Shown here: piece after piece, positions 7,827 through 14,920 of the stretch
Numbering within the stretch: position 1 is the first letter of the stretch
How the letters are laid out: every line of letters starts with the position of its first letter
Assembly (NCBI RefSeq): GCF_018982965.1
Contig: NZ_JACBYP010000011.1
Span: 51,307-115,306 of the forward strand
DNA: 64,000 nt
Reading direction: 5' to 3'
Source of the DNA: Streptomyces mayonensis
Lineage (GTDB): Bacteria > Actinomycetota > Actinomycetes > Streptomycetales > Streptomycetaceae
Notes under the pieces: model-generated
Databases searched by the model: none
Told to the model about the DNA's origin: nothing
The model's input: the letters and a program-made list of their open reading frames with translations, nothing else
Translations under genes and position numbers: made by a program

Positions 7827-8792
7827 ATGCCCGTACCGACGGTCTGGATCGTCGACCGCTGGGAGGACGCGTCCGACCCGGCGTGGGAGGTCGCCGCGCT
7901 CCGGCAGTCCCTCGCCGAGCGGGACGTCCGCGCCGAGGTCGTGGACTGGGAGCAGCTCCGCTTCGGCCTCTCCCGCGACACACTGCTCCGGTCCGGGCGC
8001 GAGTCCGGCCTCCCCGACGCCATGGTGATCCGGTCCCAGGTCCTCACCCGCCACACGGCCGGGTCCGTCGCGCTGCTCTACGACTCGTTCGACCACCTCG
8101 AGGACTGCGGTGTCCGCCTGATCAACCGGGCGACGGCGCTGCGGACCACCGAGAACAAGATGCGCCAGGCCCAGACGCTCCACGCGGCCGGCATACCCGT
8201 GCCGGACACCCGGCTCGTCCACTCGGTGGACCACGTCGGCCAGTGCATGCGCGACTGGGGCGAGATCGTCCTGAAGCCGGTCCACGGCCACGCCTCGATC
8301 GACGTGGTCCGCATGCGCCCCAAGGGGGTCGGGCACGCGGACGGTGAACTGCTCGGCACCCGCGAGGAGATCACGGCCTGGCACCTCCTGGAGCACCACG
8401 GCGTCCTGTGCGCCCAGCCCTACGTCCCGAACCCGGGGCGTGACGTACGGCTGACCGTCATGGGCGGCACCGTGGCCGCCGCGGTCACGCATGTCAGCAC
8501 GTCCTCCGACGGCAGCGTGCGCCACCTCCTGCACCCCTACGCCACCGCGCGCGTCGAGTCCCTGCCCCGGTTCGAGCACGCGGCGCTCGCCGCGACGGCC
8601 GCGCTGGGGCTCGACGTGGCGACCGTCGACCTCGTCGAGGGTCCGGACGGCCCGGTGGTCATCGAGGTCAACCCCACGGCCACCCTCTGGCGCCCCTTGG
8701 AGGGCACCGACTTCGACCTGACCGAGGACGGCATCACGCGGGAGCACGCCCGAGTGGTCTCCGCGGCCGTGGCACACGGGCCGCAGCGGTAG
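7827..8792 (+). CDS. RimK-like ATP-grasp ligase
   Basis: 321 residues. The ATG at 7827 was chosen because GGAGGAA lies right before it; an in-frame ATG at 7791 overlaps the previous stop and would add 12 residues. Motifs fit the RimK/tubulin-tyrosine-ligase-like group: SQVLTRHTAGSVALLYDSFD, NKMRQAQTLHAAGIPVPDT, EIVLKPVHGHASIDVVRM as the nucleotide loop, NPGRDVRLTVMGGTV, and VVIEVNPTATLWRPLEGTD with metal-binding Glu/Asn. Enzymes of this group ligate amino acids to peptide termini or side chains. Two unrelated ATP-grasp proteins back to back suggest two successive ligations or tailoring steps. It appears to be the last gene of the cluster. Confidence 0.85.
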   Translation: MPVPTVWIVDRWEDASDPAWEVAALRQSLAERDVRAEVVDWEQLRFGLSRDTLLRSGRESGLPDAMVIRSQVLTRHTAGSVALLYDSFDHLEDCGVRLINRATALRTTENKMRQAQTLHAAGIPVPDTRLVHSVDHVGQCMRDWGEIVLKPVHGHASIDVVRMRPKGVGHADGELLGTREEITAWHLLEHHGVLCAQPYVPNPGRDVRLTVMGGTVAAAVTHVSTSSDGSVRHLLHPYATARVESLPRFEHAALAATAALGLDVATVDLVEGPDGPVVIEVNPTATLWRPLEGTDFDLTEDGITREHARVVSAAVAHGPQR

Positions 8793-8859
8793 GGGCCGCC
8801 GGGGCCGGTGTTCACGGTGCCGCTCGCGCGTCGGCGGACCCGAACGGCACCGGCACCGC

Positions 8860-8929
8860 GTCACCGGCGGAGCGTCACCCGCAGGACGTCACCGGCGGGG
8901 CGTCACCGGCGGGGCCTCACCCGCGGGTC
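8860..8929. repeat. 14-bp tandem repeat, five copies
   Basis: Units start at 8860, 8874, 8888, 8902 and 8916 with consensus GTCACCGGCGGGGC; units three and four are identical. The array lies between convergent genes and its last copy encodes the final codons and stop of the CPBP protease gene. Confidence 0.85.
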
Positions 8930-9738
8930 GTGAGGCTTCGCCGGTACGACCGGAACGCGTACGCGATCACGGCGGCCAGGACGACGACGGCGACGCCCAG
9001 TGTCGCCCCGTCGAAGTCGGCCGACGCGTTCTCGTCCGAGCCGTCGGCCGTGACGTTCGGCAGGAAGTTCCACACCGTGTGGAAGGCGCAGGTGCGCCAG
9101 AGAGCGCCGTCGGCGAGGGCCCAGAGGGCCAGGGCGCAGCCCAGCATGAACGTCATCAGGATGTACGCGGCGGGGGCGTCGGGGTTCGCCAGGTGGGCGC
9201 ACGCGAAGAGGAGGGAGCTGCCCAGCACACCGGCCGTGACGCCCCAGCGCGCCGTCGTTCTCGGCAGGAGGAAGCCGCGGAAGAGCACCTCTTCGGTGGA
9301 CGCCTGCACCGTGAACGCGACGAGGAGCAGCACGGCGGTGCCCAGGGCGGCAGGACTGCCCTGGCCGGCGTCCCGCGCGCCGCCGCCCACGGCGCCGGCG
9401 CCGATGTTGAGCACCAGGAGCGCGACGACGGCCGCGCCGGCGCCCAGCAGGGCCTTCCGGGCGGCCCCGGGTCCCGCGAAGCCCAGGGACGAGAAGGGGC
9501 GCCGCTCCCGGACGGTGGTCCACACGCCGATGAGGGCCAGCGTCGGGACGAAGGCCGCGAAGCACTGGACCACCAGGCCGGCGTGCGAGGCGCGTTCCAC
9601 GCCGGACCGGTTCACGACCAGCCAGCCGATGCCCTGTCCGACGGCCAGGCACACGGCCACCACCAGGACGGCCGGCAGCGGGCCTGGGCCCGTCCGTACC
9701 GCTGTGCCCTCGTTCGTAGGCGCACGCAGGTCGGTCAT
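8917..9738 (-). CDS. CPBP-family intramembrane metalloprotease
   Basis: 273 residues, ATG at 9738. About eight hydrophobic segments are present, and the CPBP/Abi motifs are intact: EEVLFRG (EExxxR), LLFACAHLANP (FxxxH) and TCAFHTVWNFLPN (HxxxN). Members cleave or mature peptides in the membrane; several bacteriocin clusters carry one for immunity or leader removal. Here it is convergent with the last RiPP gene and separated only by the 14-bp repeat array, so membership in the cluster is possible but not shown. The C-terminus SYRRSLTTRG is encoded by the last repeat. Confidence 0.85.
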   Translation of the reverse strand: MTDLRAPTNEGTAVRTGPGPLPAVLVVAVCLAVGQGIGWLVVNRSGVERASHAGLVVQCFAAFVPTLALIGVWTTVRERRPFSSLGFAGPGAARKALLGAGAAVVALLVLNIGAGAVGGGARDAGQGSPAALGTAVLLLVAFTVQASTEEVLFRGFLLPRTTARWGVTAGVLGSSLLFACAHLANPDAPAAYILMTFMLGCALALWALADGALWRTCAFHTVWNFLPNVTADGSDENASADFDGATLGVAVVVLAAVIAYAFRSYRRSLTTRG

Positions 9739-9986
9739 TCGGCCACCCCTCCGGATCGGTGCATGGTGCAGGGAACCCCCGATCCTCGTAGGAGCCGGGA
9801 CCGCCCGCAGCGCCGGTTGCTCCACACCGGTGACGAACGGGGCCGGCGTGGCCGGTGGCACGGCGTGCGGCCGCGGCACACCGCGGAGCCCGTCACGACG
9901 GAGGACGACGCTCCACCTTCCCTCTCCGGACCTCGTCGTCGTACGCGCGGGGTGCGGATGCGCGGGAACGGGCGGATCCTGGGGGC

Positions 9987-10199
9987 ATGGCCAGGCGTCC
10001 TGTAGTGGTGGGCCGGCCGTCGCCGGGCGGCGGTCGGCGGGTCCGTGCGGACGGCGAGATCCTGGGCCTCGCGCACGGGCTGCGTGACGTGGCGGAATTC
10101 CTGCGGCGGGCCGGTCTTGAGGACGTCGACGTGGAGACGTCCGAGCTGATCGAGTGGCGGGGCGGCGGCCCGGAGGTCTGGTCGGTGCGGAGCGGGTGA
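9987..10199 (+). CDS. small conserved Streptomyces hypothetical protein, 70 aa
   Basis: ATG at 9987 behind a GGGGG stretch. The product MARRPVVVGRPSPGGGRRVR continues with DGEILGLAHGLRDVAEFLRRAGLEDVDV and ends EWRGGGPEVWSVRSG. It is charged and soluble, with one predicted amphipathic helix around HGLRDVAEFLRRAG. I recall near-identical small proteins in many streptomycetes but no function. It stands alone in orientation between two minus-strand genes. Confidence 0.6.
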   Translation: MARRPVVVGRPSPGGGRRVRADGEILGLAHGLRDVAEFLRRAGLEDVDVETSELIEWRGGGPEVWSVRSG

Positions 10200-10267
10200 C
10201 GGTCCCGCGGGGATCGGTCCCCTGAGCCTCAGGCCTCTCCGGTCCCCTCAGGCCCTCTCCGGTTCCC

Positions 10268-10489
10268 TCAGACGGACAACCGCGCCGCGAGGTCCCGGAG
10301 CCGTGCCGCGGCCTCGGCCGCCTGGTCGCCGGTGATCGCCGCACCCGGCATCCGGCTCAGCCGCTCGACCTGGCCGGCGAGGCGCAGGTACTCCCGGTGG
10401 GCGTGTTCCCCGCCTCTCTCCGCGCCCCCACGCCCCCGAGCACCCGTGCCCCGTGCGGCTGAGAACCAGCGTAGTGCGGTACTCGCCGT
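10268..10489 (-). pseudogene. possible small gene without a normal start codon
   Basis: A coding-like frame ends with TGA at 10268 and reads ALRWFSAARGTG, then EHAHREYLRLAGQVERLSRM and PGAAITGDQAAEAAARLRDL, which has the amphipathic look of a real small Streptomyces protein. No ATG, GTG or TTG precedes it; the codon in the likely start position (10487-10489) reads ACG, and no ribosome site is visible. It may be a decayed gene, one with a rare ACG start, or chance coding bias. About 73 residues if read from the ACG. Confidence 0.35.
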
Positions 10490-10594
10490 GCGCGGCGGGA
10501 CGAACGTACGACCGGACGAACGTACGGCAGGACGGCAATGGTCGCGTGCCGTGTGTGGTCCGGGCGTGCCGTCCGGCGCCCGGGCTCCGCGGCG

Positions 10595-11674
10595 TCAGGC
10601 CGACTGTTCGGCCCGGTCGCGCAGGGCCTGTTCGACGGCCTCCTGTACGCGGGCGTCCTCGCGGGACTTGCGGCGGGCCCGGTTGCGGCGGCGCAGGACG
10701 TACGTGGCCACGGCGGCGGCCGCGACGAGGGCGAGGAGCAGCAGGAGGGCCCACGGCACCGCCCAGCCGGTGGTGGTGGCGCGGACCGGCTTCAGGGAGG
10801 TCTCGGAGCCGGCCGCGTCGGTGATGACGGGGGTGACCGTCGCCTCGGCGGTGAGGCGGAAGGCCGGGGTGACGTCGTGCACCGGGATCCGCACCTTCCA
10901 CTTCTCTCCGGGGAGCAGCTCCGGCGGGGCGGCGATCTTGCCGGCGTCGGTGCTCAGCCATCCGAAGGGGCCGGTGAGGGTGACGTTCTGGGTGCCGGAC
11001 AGGAGGGCGTTGCCGGTGTTGTGGAGGGTGTAGGTGACGGTGGCGTCGCCCCGGCCGAAGGGGTTGGCGGTGCCGCCGTAGTCGACGTGCAGGTCCTCGA
11101 CGGCGAGCGTGGGCTTCAGGGCGCCGCTCACCCGCAGCTTGACGCGGATGCCGAGGCGGCGGTCGACGGCGATGCCCTCGGTGTCGCCGGGCTGCCGCAG
11201 GGAGGTGAGGATGCCGCCGACGTAGTCGCCGGGGGTGGCGTTGTCGGGGACGGCGACGGTGAAGGGGATCTCGGCGGTCTTGCCCGGGGCGACCTTGACG
11301 GTGTCGCGGCCGGCCTTCAGCCAGGTGCCGACGCCGGTGGACTTCTCGCCGTGGGTGAGGAGGTCGAGTTGGCCCTTCTCGGTGGTGTAGCCGTCGGCGG
11401 CGTAGACCGCGAGGGTGAGGTCGGTCTTGCCGCGGTTGGCGACGACCATGGCGTCCTCGACCTCGCCGCCGGGGTTGACGCCGTAGCTGAAGCTGGAGCG
11501 GTCGTCGCCGTAGGAGTTGGAGGCCGTCCGCACGGTCCAGGTGACCTCGCCGTCGGCCGCGCGGGCGGGGGCGGGGGTGAGACCGGTGAACGCCAGGGCC
11601 GCCAGGAGGGCCGGCAGCAGGACCAGCAGCAAGGTCGTGGCCGGGGGGCGGCGGTGGGGTGCGCGGGTGTGCAT
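10595..11674 (-). CDS. secreted, membrane-anchored DUF916/WxL-interacting-like protein
   Basis: 359 residues, AGGAG nine bases before the ATG at 11674. Residues 1-40 form a signal peptide ending APARA. Two Ig-like beta domains follow: the first (WTVRTASNSYGDDRSSFSYG, ...GDYVGGILTSLR) resembles DUF916, the peptidoglycan-binding domain of WxL-interacting proteins; the second contains FGRGDATVTYTLHNTGNALL. A single transmembrane helix (PWALLLLLALVAAAAVATYV) and a basic cytoplasmic tail end the protein. It lies 77 bp downstream of the metallophosphoesterase with the WxL-like end, so the two probably act together at the cell wall. Confidence 0.75.
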   Translation of the reverse strand: MHTRAPHRRPPATTLLLVLLPALLAALAFTGLTPAPARAADGEVTWTVRTASNSYGDDRSSFSYGVNPGGEVEDAMVVANRGKTDLTLAVYAADGYTTEKGQLDLLTHGEKSTGVGTWLKAGRDTVKVAPGKTAEIPFTVAVPDNATPGDYVGGILTSLRQPGDTEGIAVDRRLGIRVKLRVSGALKPTLAVEDLHVDYGGTANPFGRGDATVTYTLHNTGNALLSGTQNVTLTGPFGWLSTDAGKIAAPPELLPGEKWKVRIPVHDVTPAFRLTAEATVTPVITDAAGSETSLKPVRATTTGWAVPWALLLLLALVAAAAVATYVLRRRNRARRKSREDARVQEAVEQALRDRAEQSA

Positions 11675-11751
11675 GTCGGGGTTCTCCTGGAGGGGGCGGG
11701 GCGGGCGGCCCGGTCGGCCGGTCCCGCCCCGCCGGGGTGACGGGAGTCGGG

Positions 11752-13725
11752 TCAGCTGCTCAGCGCGGTGATGGTGAGGGTCGCGCGGTAACCGCCCTTG
11801 CCGACGGTGTCCGGGATCTTGAGGTCGAGGCCGGCGCCCAGCTTGGCCTTGCCGCGGGCGTGGCCCTGCTCGGCGGAGCCCAGACCGCGGGAGACGGACA
11901 GGCCCTTGCCCTCGTCGTCGTAGCCGGAGGCCACGGACGCGCCCGCCTTGGCACCGGCGCCCGGGTCGAGGACGTACGGCGACCAGCCCAGGTAGGAGCC
12001 GGAGAACGTCTTGTCGGCGTCCTTGAAGTCGCTCACGTTGGCCGACACCGACCACGGGGAGAGCGAGCGGCGGGTGTCGGAGACGACGATCGGGTTGATC
12101 TTGCCGTTGGCGGTGAAGTGGTCGCCGCCGGCCTCCTTGGCGGTGCCCAGGTCGACCAGGCCGTTGTAGCCGTCGATGGTCCAGCCGAACTCGCCCGGCG
12201 CCGGCTCGGGCACGTCGACCTGGAGCTGCTGGCCGTCACCGTGGTGCGGGTGGATGGTGAACTTGTCGACGACCGAGCCGACCGGCTGGTCCTTGCTGGT
12301 GTTGTTGCACCAGTTGCCGTTCTCGACGGAGGCGTTGGGGGCCGCGCAGGTGCCGCTGCGGAGGTTCTCCACGACGAGCTTGTCGTTCTTGACCTGGACC
12401 TTCATGTAGGAGCGGACGTGCTCCTGGTTCTGCACCGAGTTGTACCAGTAGCGGTCCGGGTCGCTGGGGTCCGCGCCGTTGCCCGAGCCGCTGGTGCCGC
12501 TGTCGTCGGGCTTGGTGATGTCGTAGTACTTCGAGCCGGAGGCCGAGTTGGCGGTGACGTAGAGGACGCCGCCGGGGCCCGGGTAGATGTCGCCCTGGCC
12601 GGGCTTCTCGTCCGGGTTCGCCCTCTCGCCGTTCTTGATCTCGTAGCTGCGGGAGTAGCTGTGGTCGTGGCCCTGGAGGACCACGTCGACGCCCAGCTTC
12701 GAGATGGTGGCCGGCAGGTCGGCCCGGCGCGCCTTGTTGTCCTTGTCCTTGGCGTGCGAGGCGGGCGAGTAGATCGAGTGGTGGAAGACGAGCACCTTCC
12801 ACTTCGCCTCGTCGCCGTGCTGGTTGACGACGTCGGAGATGTACTTGGCGTGCGCCGCGTCACCGCCGCCGCCCTGCGAGGTGGCGTAGCTGTTGCTGTT
12901 GATGTCGATGAACAGCACATCCTTGTAGATGTACCAGTAGTTGCCGCCGGACGTGTTGGAGTCCGGGTCGCCGTTGGCGTAGTACTCGCCGGAGCGGTCC
13001 GTGTTCGGCATGGCGAAGTGCTGCTCGTACGCCTTGCTGCCGACGTCGTGGTTGCCGATGGTGGCGGCGACCGGGTACTGGCGGAGCTGGTCGGGGGCGA
13101 GGAAGCCGTCCCACTGGGTCTCGTTGCCGGCGCTCTCGACCTGGTCGCCCGCGGAGACGAGGAGTTCGGCGTCCGGGTTCGCCTTGTAGGCGACGTCCAG
13201 GGTGTCCTTCCAGCCGGCGGTGTCCTTGGCAACGTTGCCGGAGGACCCGATCTGCGGGTCGCCGAAGAAGAGGAAGTCGTACTCGCCCTCGAAGTCCTGC
13301 GTCCGGAAGGCGTACGTGGACGACCAGTTGCCCTCGCTGCCGACCCGGTAGGAGTAGGCGGTGTTCTCCTTGAGGCCGGTGATGGTGGCGTTGCGGTGGT
13401 GGCCGCCGTTCACCGTGTTCGCGGCGCCCAGGGCGTCGAAGGTGGCCGCGTCGGCGGGGAAGGCGCCGCCGGTCAGCCGGGCGGTGGGGGCGACCTGGAT
13501 CTTCTGGGCGGTGTCGGCGGAGGAGTACCAGCTGACGGTGCGCTGGGTCTCGTTGGCGCCGACGCCGAGGACGATGCCGGTCAGGGTGGCGGACTCGGCC
13601 GCGGCCGCGGGAACCGTGAGTGCGCCGCCCAGGGACACGGTGAGTCCGAGGACGGCCGCGGTGGCGCCGGTGGCCATGCGGCGACGCACGGACCGGCCGG
13701 CCCGTGCTGAGGATATGGATCTCAT
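11752..13725 (-). CDS. secreted metallophosphoesterase with WxL-like C-terminal domain
   Basis: 657 residues. A Sec/Tat-like signal (RRRMATGATAAVLGLTVSLG, cleavage near residue 43) precedes a purple-acid-phosphatase-type fibronectin III domain (about 45-145) and a calcineurin-like catalytic domain with GDPQIG (155-160), GDQVES (193-198), GNHD (224-227), HHS (315-317) and GHDH (352-355), so all metal ligands are present. The last ~135 residues (SPWSVSANVSDFKDADKTF, ...LGWSPYVLDPGAGAKAGASV, ...GYRATLTITALSS) resemble a WxL surface domain whose terminal Trp motif is altered. PhoP-box-like repeats lie upstream, fitting a phosphate-scavenging enzyme. Substrate is unknown. Confidence 0.85.
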   Translation of the reverse strand: MRSISSARAGRSVRRRMATGATAAVLGLTVSLGGALTVPAAAAESATLTGIVLGVGANETQRTVSWYSSADTAQKIQVAPTARLTGGAFPADAATFDALGAANTVNGGHHRNATITGLKENTAYSYRVGSEGNWSSTYAFRTQDFEGEYDFLFFGDPQIGSSGNVAKDTAGWKDTLDVAYKANPDAELLVSAGDQVESAGNETQWDGFLAPDQLRQYPVAATIGNHDVGSKAYEQHFAMPNTDRSGEYYANGDPDSNTSGGNYWYIYKDVLFIDINSNSYATSQGGGGDAAHAKYISDVVNQHGDEAKWKVLVFHHSIYSPASHAKDKDNKARRADLPATISKLGVDVVLQGHDHSYSRSYEIKNGERANPDEKPGQGDIYPGPGGVLYVTANSASGSKYYDITKPDDSGTSGSGNGADPSDPDRYWYNSVQNQEHVRSYMKVQVKNDKLVVENLRSGTCAAPNASVENGNWCNNTSKDQPVGSVVDKFTIHPHHGDGQQLQVDVPEPAPGEFGWTIDGYNGLVDLGTAKEAGGDHFTANGKINPIVVSDTRRSLSPWSVSANVSDFKDADKTFSGSYLGWSPYVLDPGAGAKAGASVASGYDDEGKGLSVSRGLGSAEQGHARGKAKLGAGLDLKIPDTVGKGGYRATLTITALSS

Positions 13726-13792
13726 GAAGTGTCGTTTCTTCCGCTCTTCCGTGCACTTGTGTGCGTGCTGTGGAGATCGTCAAGCTCTCCGG

Positions 13793-13918
13793 GAGAGGTG
13801 AAGACCGGGCGAACGCGGCCTTGGAGATGGTTGAACATCGGAGCTTGTCCTGGTCGCGGGCGCGGCTCCGGGGCCCGCGGTGAACCGGAGGGGACCGGCC
13901 GGCGAACCGTGTACGAAC
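13793..13918 (-). promoter_or_regulatory. PHO-box-like 11-bp direct repeats (PhoP operator candidate)
   Basis: On the minus strand four contiguous 11-mers at 13918-13875 read GTTCGTACACG, GTTCGCCGGCC, GGTCCCCTCCG and GTTCACCGCGG. Two more at 13814-13793 read GTTCGCCCGGT and CTTCACCTCTC. The Streptomyces PhoP site is built of 11-nt direct repeats resembling GTTCACCnnnn. The sites lie 68-190 bp before the phosphoesterase start. The rest of the 13726-14051 gap holds no gene I can support. Confidence 0.55.
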
Positions 13919-14051
13919 ATGTGGGCGTTCGGGGGTCCGGCGTTGGAGATGCGCGGAACCGGCGGCGCAGGATGAGCAGCGCCGGGGCACAGCGCCCCCG
14001 TACCGCTTCCACCGTCTACCGCTGCCACCACACCTCCGGAGGGACGATCCC

Positions 14052-14723
14052 TTGCGCCGCCCGTACCTGGCCGCCGCCGCCCTGACCGCGGCCGCCGTTC
14101 TGCTCACCGGATGCGGCTCGGGCGACGACGGGTCGCCGTCGCGTCCGGCACCCTCCGCCGTGGGCCGGCTGGGGGCGGGGTTCGTCGCCCCGGGGACCAC
14201 CCCCGCGCCGGAGTCCACCATCACGCCGCAGCCGGGTTCCTGGGACGGCGTGCGGCCCTCCGACGGGTACCGCGTGACCCTGGTGACGGCGGGCGACGCG
14301 CGGCCCACCCGGACGGTGGTGGCGGCGGTCGAGGAGTGGGCCGAGGAGCAGGACGTCGACCTGGAGACCGTGACCGCGGCCGGCGCCTCCGACCTCGTAC
14401 CGGCCCTCACGCGGGCCATGGACACGGACGCCGACCTGATCGTCAGCGCCGGCGACGACCTCGTCGACCCGCTCGTCAACGTCACCCCGAACCATCTCGA
14501 CCAGCAGTTCCTCGTCGTCGGCGCGGAGTTGGCCGAGCCCACGGAGAACGTCACGGCCGTCGACTGGACCGGCGCCTCCTTCCGCGGCGAGGGCCTCGGC
14601 ACGCCCTCCGCCTACGACGCCGCGTCCTTCACCCCGGAGCGCTGCGCGGCGGCGGTACGGGCGGGGACGGCGGCGGTGCTGTCGGGGCGGACGGGGATCG
14701 TGGTGTGGATGGACGACTTCTAG
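14052..14723 (+). CDS. BMP-like lipoprotein
   Basis: 223 residues from a TTG start with GGAGGGA eight bases upstream. The signal MRRPYLAAAALTAAAVLLTGC contains a clean lipobox (LTGC), so it should be lipid-anchored outside the cell. The folded part (VTLVTAGDARPTRTVVAAVE, ...DADLIVSAGDDLVDPLVNV, ...LDQQFLVVGAELAEPTENVT) follows the periplasmic-binding pattern of BMP/Med lipoproteins but is shorter than the usual ~330 residues and seems to cover one lobe. No transporter genes adjoin it, so a binding or sensing role is more likely than import. Confidence 0.75.
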   Translation: MRRPYLAAAALTAAAVLLTGCGSGDDGSPSRPAPSAVGRLGAGFVAPGTTPAPESTITPQPGSWDGVRPSDGYRVTLVTAGDARPTRTVVAAVEEWAEEQDVDLETVTAAGASDLVPALTRAMDTDADLIVSAGDDLVDPLVNVTPNHLDQQFLVVGAELAEPTENVTAVDWTGASFRGEGLGTPSAYDAASFTPERCAAAVRAGTAAVLSGRTGIVVWMDDF

Positions 14724-14920
14724 CCGGCCGGGGCCGGCTCTCCGGCCGCCTGCCGCCTGCGTCCTGCCGCGTCCCGCCGACTGGGCAGCGGGAAGCGGGG
14801 GAGCTTCGCACCCGGCGTGTTCCGCGGTGTCCGCCGGGAGTTTCCCTGCCGCGCCCCTGGTGTTGATCATGCCTGGCTACCTTCGCCTCGCCCGGTCCGG
14901 CAGCAGGAGAGGTAATTTCC

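Noticed and set aside
8860..8929. CRISPR-like array
   Set aside because: The units are contiguous 14-mers without spacers, and no cas genes are present. The same holds for the 15-bp and 17-bp arrays.
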